In this document: positions 25,221-34,794 of the stretch, one piece after another
How positions within the stretch are numbered: position 1 is the first letter of the stretch
Layout of the letters: every line of letters starts with the position of its first letter
NCBI GenBank assembly: GCA_937929945.1
Contig: CALFUK010000090.1
Span: forward strand, 1 to 51,431
Direction: 5' to 3'
Length of the DNA: 51,431 nucleotides
Source of the DNA: an uncultured Saprospiraceae bacterium
GTDB taxonomy: Bacteria > Bacteroidota > Bacteroidia > Chitinophagales > Saprospiraceae
The notes under the pieces: model-generated
Database searches by the model: none
What the model saw: the letters and a program-made list of their open reading frames with translations, nothing else
What the model was told of the DNA's origin: nothing
Position numbers and translations under genes: made by a program

Positions 25221-25608
25221 ACTCCTTGGTGAACAATACTCTCCAGTACAAATCAGCCCGATTCATCTACTCATTTTAAAAGCAACAATACGGCTTCAAA
25301 AAATTAAGCTATCTCTTAGTCGATTATCGAGTATAGACTTTCACATTATTGATTACCTCAAGCTACTCTTCAAGTCGACATGACCTCTTCATTTAGATCC
25401 TACATTACTCTAATTTCTGCGTCTGGTTTTGCCCCTTGATTTTCATGCATTCAATGAGATAATAGCCCACGTAATCTATGTATACCAGTGGGACCAGCGA
25501 GAACACCTGACCTCAAAGTAAGATCTTTACCAAGCCCTGTGGCTAACCTTAGCTCTATATCACCACATGACGGTGATTATAAGTCGCCGATACCTAGCTA
25601 TGACAAAT
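25221..25608 (+). other. Non-coding region between convergent terminators
   Basis: I see no convincing gene here. On the minus strand about 25460-25570 there is an open stretch of roughly 37 codons with fairly normal composition but no start, and a stop before anything recognisable. It may be a remnant. Confidence 0.4.
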
Positions 25609-25650
25609 AAAAAATGCGAGATGAATCATAAGATCACCTCGCACTTTTAT
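25609..25650 (-). terminator. Terminator of the M16 peptidase gene
   Basis: TGCGAGATGA / TCACCTCGCA form a 10-base stem with one mismatch. On the minus strand it is followed by a T-rich run. It starts about 24 bases after the peptidase stop; T tracts on both sides could make it bidirectional. Confidence 0.75.
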
Positions 25651-25673
25651 TTTGAATTGAAATATCCTTTCTA

Positions 25674-28574
25674 CTAATTCTCTACTTGCTCCTCGGGCTC
25701 CATGACAAACTCCATGTATCGATCATAATTGAAGTATGAGGCAGCCGCAGCTCTGATCTGCTCAGCAGTCAGCCCATCTACCTTGCTCTCATAGCTATCC
25801 ATCAGGATTTTGTCAAAGTCCTTACCATCTTCCTGTCGTCTCATGATCTGGCCTTGCCAGAACCGATTCTCTTTCAGATTCTTGACTCTACCCTGCTTCT
25901 GCGTCTCTTTCACCTTAGTCATATCCAGATCAGATGGAGCTGCATCCACCGCTTGCTGTATCACTTTCTTCGCTTCTTCGATCAGCTCATCCGTCTTGTC
26001 AGGATCACTGTTGAAAGAGATTGTGATGCTGTACTGTTCTCTAGGTTTCTTAGAGCCTCCTCCGAAGAGCCTAACGCCATACACCCCACCCTTATCTTCT
26101 CTCAGTGCCTCTCTCAGCTTAATCCTCATATAGGCCAGCATAGAGCTCATCTGATAGCTATTCTCTGGAGTATACTCGAATGGCCCATGGAAATACATCT
26201 GTACATTAGTCTTCGGTGCTTTACCCATTTTGAATCGGTCTTTCATCACACCATCCTGCACCTTGATGCCCAGATCTTTCCATTCTTCATCACGATCGAT
26301 CGCAGGCAGATTGCCTAAATATTTTTTGATAAAACCCTCCATCTGAGCCTCATCATAATTACCGACAAATGAAAAGACGAAGTCAGATGCATCAGCAAAT
26401 CGCTCATGATAGATACGCTTCGCATCGGTTAGGGTAAGCTCGTCCAGGCTCTCTTCACTCGGCCATCCCATCCTGGGGTGATTATTATATTTCTTCTTCA
26501 TCACATAGTCACTGAAGAAATACTGTGGATTAGACATCAGGTTCTTATAGATGCCTTTCTGCTTATTCACATAAGAGTTAAATGCTTCTTCATCAAACCT
26601 TGGATTATTAAAATACAAGTAGATCATCTGAAACATGATCTCCATATCATCAGGTGAAGCTGATCCACTCATGCCCTCGCTCAGCGAGCCGATATAAGGA
26701 CTGACTCTGACATTCTTACCAGCCATCATTTTTTCCAGCTGCGTACTGGTGAAAGTCGCTATGCCTGACTCGGTGCTGATCTGAGTGGCATTGGATCCAT
26801 TCTGGTAGTCTTCATCCGAATATAGAGATGTACCGCCGTCACTGGTGGCACCCATCAGCACTTCATCATTTTTGAAGTCCGTCTTTTTGAGGTATACCTG
26901 CACCCCATTCTCCAGCTTCAAGTATTTGATCTCCGGCGCATCGTACATCTCCGTCTCCACGATCTCTTTCTCCACCAGCTCTTCCGCGAAGAAGGGCGTT
27001 GTAGCTACGTCGTCTTCATATGCTTCTACTTCCATCTTAGATACTTTGTCGACTAGGGCTCTTACCGCCGCTTCTTCTGGTAGTGGCGTCTCTTCTTTGA
27101 GTGGTCCTGATATGATGACCACGCGGCTATCATCTTTGATAAAGTCATCAGAGAGCGCATTGATCTCAGATACCATGATGGTAGGCAGAAACTTCTCCAT
27201 CATGTCCAGCGATGCTGTAGGTGATGGGATGGGATTTTCATCTAAATAGTGGTAGACATACCTCATGGCTAATCGACCTGAGTCAGTCTTATCCATCTCT
27301 TTGACGGCTCGCTCTGCGGACTCCATCATATCTGCCTTCTGTCGCTCCAGCTCTGATGCAGTGAAGCCATGGTCCAGCACTCTCTTATTCTCTGTCATAA
27401 GCGCCTCTAAGGCCGCCTCAGCCTTACCCTCTGGTGCCATAGCGAATGAAGAGTAGCTGTCAATGTCTCCCACATCTCGGCTGTATCCTGTATAGGAATA
27501 GATAAATGGAGGATCTGCTGACTTAGTAAGCTCCGATAGTCTCGCATTAAGCATCCCATTATAAGCTCTTCTTACGACGGAGGATCTCATATCTTCCATG
27601 GATTCTGTCTTTACCTGATCGTGCTTATACATCAGAGATACATTCGTGAATGATGCTTCAGCATCTGAGACCACCTTGACCAGTGTCTCATCGTGCATGG
27701 GCACATCGTATGTCTCTCTGTCTCTTGGATTAGGGTGCTCTGCTATACTTCCAAAGAGAGTTTTGATCTGCCCCTCTACGTCAGCTACGTCCACATCACC
27801 TACGACGACCACTGCCATCAGATCTGGTCTATACCAGTCCTTGTAAAACCTCTTCACTGTCTCGTAGTCAGCATTATTAATGATGTCTGGATCGCCTATC
27901 GGCAGCCGCTCAGCGTATCTTGAGTTATGATACATCACGGGGAAGGTCTCATTCTGCATGCGCTGATCAGGGCTCAGGCGGGTCCTCCATTCTGACTCGA
28001 CGACACCTCGCTCTTTATCTATTTCTTCGTGATCAAAGGTGATTCCACTGGCCCAGTCCTTGATGATCAGCATCCCCTTGTCAAATAATTCTGTGCTGTC
28101 CGTTCTGACCTGTAGCATGTATACCGTCTCATCGAAAGAGGTGTAAGCATTCAGGTCAGGGCCGAATCGAGTCCCGACACTTTCGAGGTAATCGACAAGC
28201 TCTGATTTCTCAAAATTCTCAGTCCCATTAAATGCCATGTGCTCTACAAAGTGAGCCAGACCTAACTGGTCCTCGTCTTCTAGTATGGATCCAGCATTGA
28301 CAGCGAGCCTCAGCTCCGCTCTGTTCTCAGGCTTCTGATTTTTTTGGATGTAGTACTTGATCCCATTATCCAGGGTGCCCATGGTCACACGGTCATCGAC
28401 AGGAATGGTGGATTTCACCAAGGAGCTTTCTGCCACAGTCTCTACACTGGGTGCAGGTGGTGGTGGTGGTGGTGCCTTAGCACTCATATCCTCGGCTACC
28501 CCAGATGTCTTAGGGGAGCATGCTATTAACAGCAAGAGGATGCTTAAAGAGGCAAATAAAACTAATTTCTTCAT
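25674..28574 (-). CDS. M16 family zinc metallopeptidase lipoprotein (two M16 units)
   Basis: This 966-residue exported lipoprotein has a signal peptide with lipobox LIAC (Cys19). A proline run (35-41) precedes two M16 peptidase halves. The first holds the inverted zinc motif His108-Phe-Val-Glu111-His112 and the downstream acidic segment ERGVVESE (188-195). The second half is the usual catalytically silent partner that closes the chamber. It is expected to degrade peptides in the periplasm or at the outer membrane. It is monocistronic, with its own terminator. Confidence 0.92.
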   Translation of the reverse strand: MKKLVLFASLSILLLLIACSPKTSGVAEDMSAKAPPPPPPAPSVETVAESSLVKSTIPVDDRVTMGTLDNGIKYYIQKNQKPENRAELRLAVNAGSILEDEDQLGLAHFVEHMAFNGTENFEKSELVDYLESVGTRFGPDLNAYTSFDETVYMLQVRTDSTELFDKGMLIIKDWASGITFDHEEIDKERGVVESEWRTRLSPDQRMQNETFPVMYHNSRYAERLPIGDPDIINNADYETVKRFYKDWYRPDLMAVVVVGDVDVADVEGQIKTLFGSIAEHPNPRDRETYDVPMHDETLVKVVSDAEASFTNVSLMYKHDQVKTESMEDMRSSVVRRAYNGMLNARLSELTKSADPPFIYSYTGYSRDVGDIDSYSSFAMAPEGKAEAALEALMTENKRVLDHGFTASELERQKADMMESAERAVKEMDKTDSGRLAMRYVYHYLDENPIPSPTASLDMMEKFLPTIMVSEINALSDDFIKDDSRVVIISGPLKEETPLPEEAAVRALVDKVSKMEVEAYEDDVATTPFFAEELVEKEIVETEMYDAPEIKYLKLENGVQVYLKKTDFKNDEVLMGATSDGGTSLYSDEDYQNGSNATQISTESGIATFTSTQLEKMMAGKNVRVSPYIGSLSEGMSGSASPDDMEIMFQMIYLYFNNPRFDEEAFNSYVNKQKGIYKNLMSNPQYFFSDYVMKKKYNNHPRMGWPSEESLDELTLTDAKRIYHERFADASDFVFSFVGNYDEAQMEGFIKKYLGNLPAIDRDEEWKDLGIKVQDGVMKDRFKMGKAPKTNVQMYFHGPFEYTPENSYQMSSMLAYMRIKLREALREDKGGVYGVRLFGGGSKKPREQYSITISFNSDPDKTDELIEEAKKVIQQAVDAAPSDLDMTKVKETQKQGRVKNLKENRFWQGQIMRRQEDGKDFDKILMDSYESKVDGLTAEQIRAAAASYFNYDRYMEFVMEPEEQVEN

Positions 28575-28887
28575 AAGTAATATGTGTTTTTGTATTAGTT
28601 GTTAGTAAATAAAGCTGGGAATACATATCTATATATTGACGCAAAATCTTCCATCTTTGGTGTTATACATATCCAATTTAACAATACTTGCTATGAATTG
28701 TTAAAAAACCTCCTCAGTCAAGCTGTTTTAATCTGACTTCTTGTAGGACAAAACTGACTCAACATTGATGGTCAGAAAGAACAAAGCCATCGAAGATGGT
28801 ATCTAAAAGCAACCAGTAATTACTGTGACAAGGCACTTCACATTGTATATCAAGTGTTTATCTTACAGCTCCATAACATCACGCCAT
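28575..28887 (+). other. Intergenic region between the M16 peptidase and the ankyrin gene
   Basis: This is 313 bases of AT-rich sequence between divergent genes. No clear promoter, RNA or coding signal was seen beyond the expectation that both promoters lie here. Confidence 0.5.
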
Positions 28888-29253
28888 ATGAACTTATTCG
28901 ATCACATCAAAGAAGGTAGGCTAACGGAGATCAAAGCAATTGTCTCGGAAGACGCAGCCTCTATCTCTCGAACGGACCAAAGAGGATTTACCCCACTCAT
29001 CATGGCCTGCTATCTGAGTCAACGAGAGATTGCAGCCTATCTCTTGGACCAAGGTGCTGACGTGAATGCTCGGGATGCAGCCGGCAATACAGCACTGATG
29101 GGCGTATGCTTTAAGGGTGATCTCGAGCTAGCATCCTTACTACTGTCGAGCGGTGCTGATGTCGAAATTAAAAATGTAAATCAGGATACTGCACTCTCTT
29201 ATGCGACGAACTATGGACACAATGAAATTGTCCGACTGCTTTCTAAAACATAA
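28888..29253 (+). CDS. Small ankyrin-repeat protein
   Basis: This 121-residue cytoplasmic protein is made of three to four ankyrin repeats. The TPLIMACYLSQREIAAYLLD, GADVNARDAAGNTALMGVC and GADVEIKN signatures are clear from about residue 30 onward. Ankyrin repeats mediate protein-protein contact. I prefer the ATG at 28888, which begins the first helix (NLFDHIKEGR); an in-frame ATG at 28825 adds 21 residues with no ankyrin character. It has no obvious operon partner. Confidence 0.85.
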   Translation: MNLFDHIKEGRLTEIKAIVSEDAASISRTDQRGFTPLIMACYLSQREIAAYLLDQGADVNARDAAGNTALMGVCFKGDLELASLLLSSGADVEIKNVNQDTALSYATNYGHNEIVRLLSKT

Positions 29254-29288
29254 ACAAGAAGTATCGTGAAGTGTAGACTCTTTTAGCC

Positions 29289-29695
29289 TTACATTTTAAA
29301 ATCAGCCAGCAATGATCGGAGCTTGCTTTTCAATAAATCAAATTCGAGATTGTCTGATACTAGCTCATCTTGATATGTCCAATTGAATTGCTTTTCACCA
29401 TATATAGGAAATACATGCAGGTGAAAATGGTTAATGTCATTATAAACGCCTCCAGCCAGGTGCATGCATTATCTCTTTCAAAATACGTATGTACTGCTGA
29501 GCAAAAGATAGAATCTGGGAAAGTATCTTGGTAGGTAGATCGTCCATATCTAAATAATGTGCAGTCGACAGGATCAGAATGATGACCGTCTGAAATAGGA
29601 TCAATATATAGATAGGCGATTATATCATCATTCTTATAGAGCAGATGATCTATAGACCAAGCTTGATCGCAGAATGAACAGCGCTTATCTTTCAT
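29289..29695 (-). pseudogene. Broken HIT-family (histidine triad) gene
   Basis: Three reading frames on the minus strand together spell one HIT protein. Frame 1 gives the zinc-type N-terminus CSFC and then YLYIDPISDGH. One extra base near 29580 moves the frame to ILILSTAHYLDMDDLP and a helix ending MHAPGW. A second break near 29450 moves it to GGVYNDINHFHLHVFP, which holds the His-x-His-x-His triad, and on to a stop at 29289. The second break probably reflects loss of a few codons. The intact length would be about 135-140 residues, normal for the family. Sequencing error is possible, but two independent breaks favour a pseudogene. Confidence 0.75.
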
Positions 29696-29762
29696 TTAGC
29701 TCAGGTGGTGAGAAAATAGAATTAGAACTTGACTTAGTGTAGCACGCATTAACGAACAAGAT

Positions 29763-31112
29763 CTACTTGAACGCATTCGGATTCTGGCTCTGCATCTGCT
29801 GCATCATCCGCTCCATGTTATTACCTTTACTCATCATGTGCATCATCTTACGCATCTGATCGAACTGCTTGATGAACATGTTAATCTCGTGGATATTCTG
29901 GCCACAGCCTTTGGCGATCCTGCGCTTGCGGCTCATATTGAGCAGTTCTGGCTTCCCTCTTTCTTCTATTGTCATAGATTGGATAATGGCCTCTACCTTA
30001 TTAAAAGCCTTATCGTCAATATCCAAATTTTTGGTCATCTTACTCATCCCAGGGATCATGCCCATCAAGGACTTGAGATCTCCCATTTTCCGGATCTGAT
30101 TCAGCTGCCCGACGAAATCATTGAAGTCAAACTTATTTTTCTTTATCTTCTTCTCTAAGCGTTTCGCTTCCTTCTCATCGAACTGCTCCTGTGCTTTCTC
30201 TACGAAGGAGACGATATCCCCCATGCCCAGGATCCGCTGCGCCATCCGTTCTGGATAGAATACATCCAGCGTATCGAGAGTCTCGCCCGTACTGACGAAT
30301 TTGATCGGCTTGCCGACGGTGTATTTTACCGTCAAGGCAGCACCACCTCTGGTATCACCATCCAGTTTCGTGAGGACTACACCATCATAGTTGATGCGCT
30401 CATTGAATGCTTTGGCCGTATTCACCGCATCTTGACCTGTCATCGCATCTACGACAAAGAGCGTCTCCGTAGGATCAATTCCATTCTTGATGGCTTCGAT
30501 CTCATTCATCATCTCCTCATCCACCGCAAGACGGCCTGCAGTATCCACGATGACCACATCGCAGCTGTTCTCCAGCGCATGGGCGATGGCATTCTGTGCG
30601 ATCTCTACTGGATTTTTATTTTCTACTTCCTTATATATTTTGACACCGACAGCTTCTGCAAGCACGGTGAGCTGATCAATGGCTGCAGGACGATAGACAT
30701 CACAGGCGACGAGTAGGACTTTCTTATTTTTCTTTTCTTTGAGAAATTTGGCCAGCTTGCCAGTGAAGGTCGTCTTACCAGATCCCTGTAGTCCTGAGAT
30801 GAGGACGACTCCCGGCTTACCTTTGATATTGATTCCAGCAGCCTGACCACCCATGAGCGAGACCATCTCATCCATCACGATCTTTACCATCAGCTCTCCT
30901 GGCTTGACGGCATTTAATACATTCTCACTGCCTAGGGCTTTTTCCTTGACGTTATCAGTGAATTCTTTGGCTATCTTATAATTCACATCGGCACCTACGA
31001 GAGCTCTCCTGATCTCCTTGATCGAGGTGGCAATGTTAATTTCTGTCAACTTAGCTTCGCCCTTCAGGTTCTTAAAGGCTCCCTCTAATCGTTCGCTTAA
31101 ACTATCAAACAT
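29763..31112 (-). CDS. ffh: Signal recognition particle protein Ffh (SRP54)
   Basis: Ffh binds signal sequences and SRP RNA and delivers ribosomes to FtsY at the membrane. From the ATG at 31112 the protein has 449 residues. It has the N-domain MFDSLSERLEGAFKNLKG, GTPase loop GLQGSGKTT (107-115), DVYRPAAIDQL, DTAGR and TKLDGD motifs, and a methionine-rich M domain at the C-terminus. An upstream in-frame extension to 31199 adds 29 residues outside the family and was rejected. It is divergent from the lipoprotein gene at 31219. Confidence 0.96.
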   Translation of the reverse strand: MFDSLSERLEGAFKNLKGEAKLTEINIATSIKEIRRALVGADVNYKIAKEFTDNVKEKALGSENVLNAVKPGELMVKIVMDEMVSLMGGQAAGINIKGKPGVVLISGLQGSGKTTFTGKLAKFLKEKKNKKVLLVACDVYRPAAIDQLTVLAEAVGVKIYKEVENKNPVEIAQNAIAHALENSCDVVIVDTAGRLAVDEEMMNEIEAIKNGIDPTETLFVVDAMTGQDAVNTAKAFNERINYDGVVLTKLDGDTRGGAALTVKYTVGKPIKFVSTGETLDTLDVFYPERMAQRILGMGDIVSFVEKAQEQFDEKEAKRLEKKIKKNKFDFNDFVGQLNQIRKMGDLKSLMGMIPGMSKMTKNLDIDDKAFNKVEAIIQSMTIEERGKPELLNMSRKRRIAKGCGQNIHEINMFIKQFDQMRKMMHMMSKGNNMERMMQQMQSQNPNAFK

Positions 31113-31218
31113 GGCTTTATTTGTTATTTTGCATACTAAAGTCGATGAATTTAGATCATTGACCTCACTGCAAATATAGCTCTTATTCCCACGCAACACT
31201 TAAAATAAAGCCATAGAT

Positions 31219-31971
31219 ATGAAGCATTTAACCATTCTGACCTTCTCATTAATGCTCAGTCTGAGCTTCGGGTGTAAGTCCAGCATGACTCACTCAGCCA
31301 GTACAGAATCACTGAAGGCAGCGGACTTCAATGTTGCTGCATCGGACCAAAAGGCCATGGACATCGCAGAGGCCGTGGTCCAGGCCAGTGGTGGAGCGCA
31401 ACAATACAGAGACACAGAGTATCTCTCTTGGAATTTCTTCGGCTCTCGCAAGCACATCTGGCATAAGCCATCAGGCAATGTCTACATAGAGGCTCAGAAA
31501 GAACCCATCAAAATCAAAATGAACATCAACTCAAAACAAGGTGAAGTATGGCTTAATGGAGAACAACAAGTCCAGCAAGACACGCTCAGTAAGTACCTCC
31601 AAAAAGGCTACGAATGGTGGGTGAATGACTCTTACTGGGTAGTCTTCCCCTTCAAGCTCCAGGATTCAGGGGTCACGCTAAAGTATGTCGGGCAGGGCCA
31701 GACACAGCTGGGTGCTGACGCCGAGATTCTCTCTCTGACGTTCTCTAATGTGGGAGTGACTCCAGACAACAAATACTTGGTCTATGTGGATCAAAGCACC
31801 AACTTGGTGACACAGTGGGATTTCTATGCTGATGCCGATGACGAAGCTCCCAGATTTCAGATACCCTGGCTGGACTACCAAGAATATGGTAGCATCAAGC
31901 TATCAGGCAATCGAGGTCAAATGACTATTTCTGACATCTCAATTCAAGATCGCGCTCAGGTGTTTCAATGA
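31219..31971 (+). CDS. Conserved Bacteroidota lipoprotein of unknown function
   Basis: This 250-residue protein has a lipoprotein signal peptide (lipobox SFGC, Cys19). The mature part is beta-rich and includes an ASGGAQQYRDTEYLSWNFFG block and a strand series like the LolA-type half-barrels seen in DUF6503-group proteins; that family link is from memory. It likely sits in the periplasm or outer membrane. It starts 107 bases from ffh on the opposite strand. Function unknown. Confidence 0.7.
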   Translation: MKHLTILTFSLMLSLSFGCKSSMTHSASTESLKAADFNVAASDQKAMDIAEAVVQASGGAQQYRDTEYLSWNFFGSRKHIWHKPSGNVYIEAQKEPIKIKMNINSKQGEVWLNGEQQVQQDTLSKYLQKGYEWWVNDSYWVVFPFKLQDSGVTLKYVGQGQTQLGADAEILSLTFSNVGVTPDNKYLVYVDQSTNLVTQWDFYADADDEAPRFQIPWLDYQEYGSIKLSGNRGQMTISDISIQDRAQVFQ

Positions 31972-32124
31972 GTCATGCAATCTTCTATTTTCACGAGAGC
32001 TCTACGGACCATATTGAAGATTGAGTCCTATCTTATTAGAATTGTGTGACGAGGTCATTTCAAAAGGATTAAATATTAAGGTTATCAATTGATGAAAACG
32101 ATACTAATACGAGCTATTGATCAT

Positions 32125-33093
32125 CTAAGAGATGTCCACCACATTCATCGGATCTCCCTTTTTATAAGCCGCAATATTAGCAGCAGTGATATCAATAAGT
32201 CTCTGCCTTGATTCTCTTGTCGCCCAAGCTTGGTGAGGCGTGATGATGCAATTCTTAGCTTTCAGCAGAATGTGCTCTTCAGGTGGCGGCTCTTCAGACA
32301 GCACATCCAGACCTGCTCCTGCTATTTCTCCAGTTTCAAGTGCATGATACAGATCTTGTTCTGCAATAAGTCCGCCTCTACCTGTATTCATGATATAAGC
32401 CGTCCTTTTCATACGATTGAACTGATCTGCATCAAAAAACTCAAATGTCTCATCAGTGAGTGGAGCATGTAGACTGATGATATCACTCTGACTGATCAGC
32501 TCATCTTCATCGACAATTTTGATGTCCTGAACCATACCACTTTTTATGGATTGCTTCGTCCCGATGACATGCATACCAAATGCTTGACCGATCTTAGCGA
32601 CAGCCACTCCTATTCTGCCTAATCCATATATGCCAAGTGTCTTAGCTGATAGCTCTACTAATGATTCAGGATAGTAACACCAATCTCGAGAATCACTCCA
32701 CTCTCCCATCTTGACTCCATTACTAGTTTTTTCCACTTGATTGATCACAGCTAATATGAGAGCAAACACATGCTGGGCGACAGAAGCACTGCTGTATCCC
32801 ACAGCATTGCATACTGTGATACCAAGTTCTTTCGTAGCACTGATATCAATGTTGTTATAACCAGTCGCTAAGAGGCAAATACACTTTAACTGCTTAAGTT
32901 TGGTTAGTTTTTCTCGATCAATCTTGAATTTATTAACGACTAAAATTTCTGCAGTTGCCGCCCGCTCATAGAATTCTGTTGCGGAAGTTCTGTCATATAC
33001 AGTAAGGTTTCCTTGAGCTGCTACAGCATCCCAATTTAGATCACCAGGATTTGCTACATATCCATCTATGATGACGATTTCTTTCATAAGCAC
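32125..33093 (-). CDS. D-2-hydroxyacid dehydrogenase (hydroxypyruvate/glycerate type)
   Basis: This 322-residue NAD(P)-dependent dehydrogenase of the D-isomer-specific family has the nucleotide loop GIYGLGRIG (near 159-167). The catalytic set is the arginine in NTGRGGL, the glutamate in SEEPPPEE and the histidine in ITPHQAWAT. The sequence style fits hydroxypyruvate reductase/glycerate dehydrogenases that interconvert hydroxypyruvate and D-glycerate, but a lactate-type substrate cannot be excluded. Translation may start at the first or the third codon (ATG at 33087). A strong inverted repeat lies 28 bases upstream. Confidence 0.87.
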   Translation of the reverse strand: MLMKEIVIIDGYVANPGDLNWDAVAAQGNLTVYDRTSATEFYERAATAEILVVNKFKIDREKLTKLKQLKCICLLATGYNNIDISATKELGITVCNAVGYSSASVAQHVFALILAVINQVEKTSNGVKMGEWSDSRDWCYYPESLVELSAKTLGIYGLGRIGVAVAKIGQAFGMHVIGTKQSIKSGMVQDIKIVDEDELISQSDIISLHAPLTDETFEFFDADQFNRMKRTAYIMNTGRGGLIAEQDLYHALETGEIAGAGLDVLSEEPPPEEHILLKAKNCIITPHQAWATRESRQRLIDITAANIAAYKKGDPMNVVDIS

Positions 33094-33335
33094 CTATTCT
33101 AATGGCATAAAGATTAATTTGTCTAATCATCTGATTTTGAGATAATTAGACTAAATAACATCACACCCAATAACAACTAATTTTAAAAATAATTTAAAAA
33201 ACGGAATCTCGGCTCGCACAAACGATAATACTCTGTCTAATCCAATTAATTAAACCATTCACTTATAATAATTGAGCATGTGATGTACAAAAGCGAATCC
33301 AAGCAAAAAAATATAGATCACGGCTGTAAGCTAAA
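33094..33335. other. Intergenic region upstream of the hydroxyacid dehydrogenase
   Basis: This AT-rich sequence holds the inverted repeat at 33121-33151. Nothing else was recognised. Together with the adjacent remnant it forms about 460 bases without an intact gene. Confidence 0.5.
33121..33151. promoter_or_regulatory. Inverted repeat upstream of the hydroxyacid dehydrogenase
   Basis: GTCTAATCATCT and AGATAATTAGAC are 12-base arms with a single mismatch around a 7-base loop, ending 28 bases before the start at 33093. It is well placed for a repressor site or a leader hairpin. Confidence 0.5.
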
Positions 33336-33632
33336 TTGCTTCTTGTTGCTTCATTTATAGCATATTCATGCGGAGATGACACAGATGAGATGATCGGCTC
33401 ATGGGAATTAGTCAGCCTCAATGCGACTGGGTACACCTACTCAAGCGATCATTCGACTGTACAATTTGTAGACGGATGTCCCGCAATCTATTGGCCTTTA
33501 CTACAATACTTTAGAATACAAATAATACTTTTAGGCTCCGATACATACAGACTCAATGTACAAGCTATTCTTACTTCTCTTGATATCAATGACGACACTG
33601 ACAAAGCCACAGCCAGGAGAAGTCATCGATAG
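33336..33632 (+). pseudogene. Probable remnant of a lipocalin-like lipoprotein
   Basis: The frame encodes a signal-like stretch ending in YSCGDD, then GSWELVSLNA, which resembles the first strand of Bacteroidota lipocalin-like lipoproteins. There is a stop just upstream, no ATG, and no basic N-terminus. The sequence loses the family pattern after about 45 residues and runs into the start of the CHAP gene. I read it as a truncated fragment rather than a functional gene. Confidence 0.4.
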
Positions 33633-34098
33633 CTATCAGGGCGTCCCCGTATTCTACAATGGTAAGATCGGTGATGTCCATGGCAGACATAAGACACCTG
33701 AAGGCTATAATCTCGGCCTAAAGTGGCAATGTGTCGAATATGTGAAGCGATTCTACTACGTAAAGTACAATCATAAAATGCCGAATGCCTATGGTCATGC
33801 TAAAGACCTCTTTGACGAAAGTTTGGAGGACATCGCCTATAACGAAAAGCGAGGCTTGATGCAGTACAGAAATGTCAGATACTCATGGCCTCAGCAGGGT
33901 GACCTGTTAGTCCTGAATGGCAATGCAGAAAATCCATATGGCCACTGCGGTATCGTCTCTCGCGTAGACAGCGACGAGCTGGAAATGATGCAACAAAACT
34001 ATGGGAAAAAGACCCGCGACACTTACAAAATCGTCGTCTACAATGACATCATCACCGTCGCGGAGCATGATGTATTGGGCTGGCTGAGGATGCCCTAA
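33556..34098 (+). CDS. Secreted CHAP-domain amidase
   Basis: This 180-residue protein has an N-terminal signal peptide (about 1-17) and a single CHAP domain. The catalytic cysteine is Cys59 in WQCVEYVKR and the histidine is His130 in YGHCGIV, both in the expected context. CHAP enzymes cleave peptidoglycan cross-peptides or, in the Gss branch that this sequence resembles, gamma-glutamyl or spermidine amides. Its start region overlaps the end of the preceding remnant. No immunity protein or partner is visible. Confidence 0.82.
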   Translation: MYKLFLLLLISMTTLTKPQPGEVIDSYQGVPVFYNGKIGDVHGRHKTPEGYNLGLKWQCVEYVKRFYYVKYNHKMPNAYGHAKDLFDESLEDIAYNEKRGLMQYRNVRYSWPQQGDLLVLNGNAENPYGHCGIVSRVDSDELEMMQQNYGKKTRDTYKIVVYNDIITVAEHDVLGWLRMP

Positions 34099-34257
34099 GC
34101 TTACAGCAGATTATAACCGTCATCTGATGGGAATAATAGTGTAGCATTATTACTTATATTTATATAAAAGAATATTGAGCAGCTTTGAGCAGTCACGTGC
34201 CGATACTGATCAGTAGACTATCATTCATATATTTTTATAGCGCAAATCTCACAAAGC

Positions 34258-34794
34258 ATGAAATTACTGTCCACCATTTTATTCTTAGTTTTTACATGTT
34301 CATCTGCTTTCAGTCAGCTCAACTGCGCCAATTATCAATGTGAACAGTTAGGCTGGTTAGATCAAATCATGTTTGACCTCCTTGATCCCAATAATAATCC
34401 TTCCATAGGAGGATGTGTACCTCGCGATGTCATCACTCAATGTGACTATAAGGGCCAATCAGTCATTGTGGTCAGAGGAGGATCTTGCATCATTGCTGAT
34501 CAGGGCAATCAAGTATATGATTGTGCTGGTAATTTCATTTTTGGATTTGGCGGCTTTTGCATCACCTTTGATGGCTCACCTTGTCCCGGTGATATAGAAG
34601 CCACCTTTTTAGAAGAGTGCGAGGTCATTTTCACGTACTCAGATGGGCCTGCTGCTCAGTGCCCAGATACTAATATACCTACCATGAGTGAGTGGGGCCT
34701 GATTGCTCTATCGCTATTGATCTTGATCGTCAGTGTCGTATTCTTATCCAGATCTGAAGGTAGCTTAGACTATTCAGTCGATTATAAAAAATAA
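34258..34794 (+). CDS. Secreted Cys-rich protein with IPTL-type C-terminal sorting signal
   Basis: This 178-residue protein has a signal peptide (1-20). The mature part carries about a dozen cysteines, suggesting disulfide bonds. The C-terminus has IPTMSEWG (140-147) followed by a hydrophobic helix and basic residues, the layout of the IPTL-CTERM putative protein-sorting domain. The processing enzyme for that signal is not in the window. No function is assigned to the Cys-rich part. It stands alone. Confidence 0.78.
   Translation: MKLLSTILFLVFTCSSAFSQLNCANYQCEQLGWLDQIMFDLLDPNNNPSIGGCVPRDVITQCDYKGQSVIVVRGGSCIIADQGNQVYDCAGNFIFGFGGFCITFDGSPCPGDIEATFLEECEVIFTYSDGPAAQCPDTNIPTMSEWGLIALSLLILIVSVVFLSRSEGSLDYSVDYKK

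Noticed and set aside
25221-25608. OmpA-domain remnant downstream of the DUF1508 gene
   Set aside because: No frame after the stop shows OmpA motifs, and a strong terminator directly follows the gene.
31113-31199. N-terminal extension of ffh
   Set aside because: The extra 29 residues do not belong to the SRP54 family. The ATG at 31112 begins the canonical N-domain.
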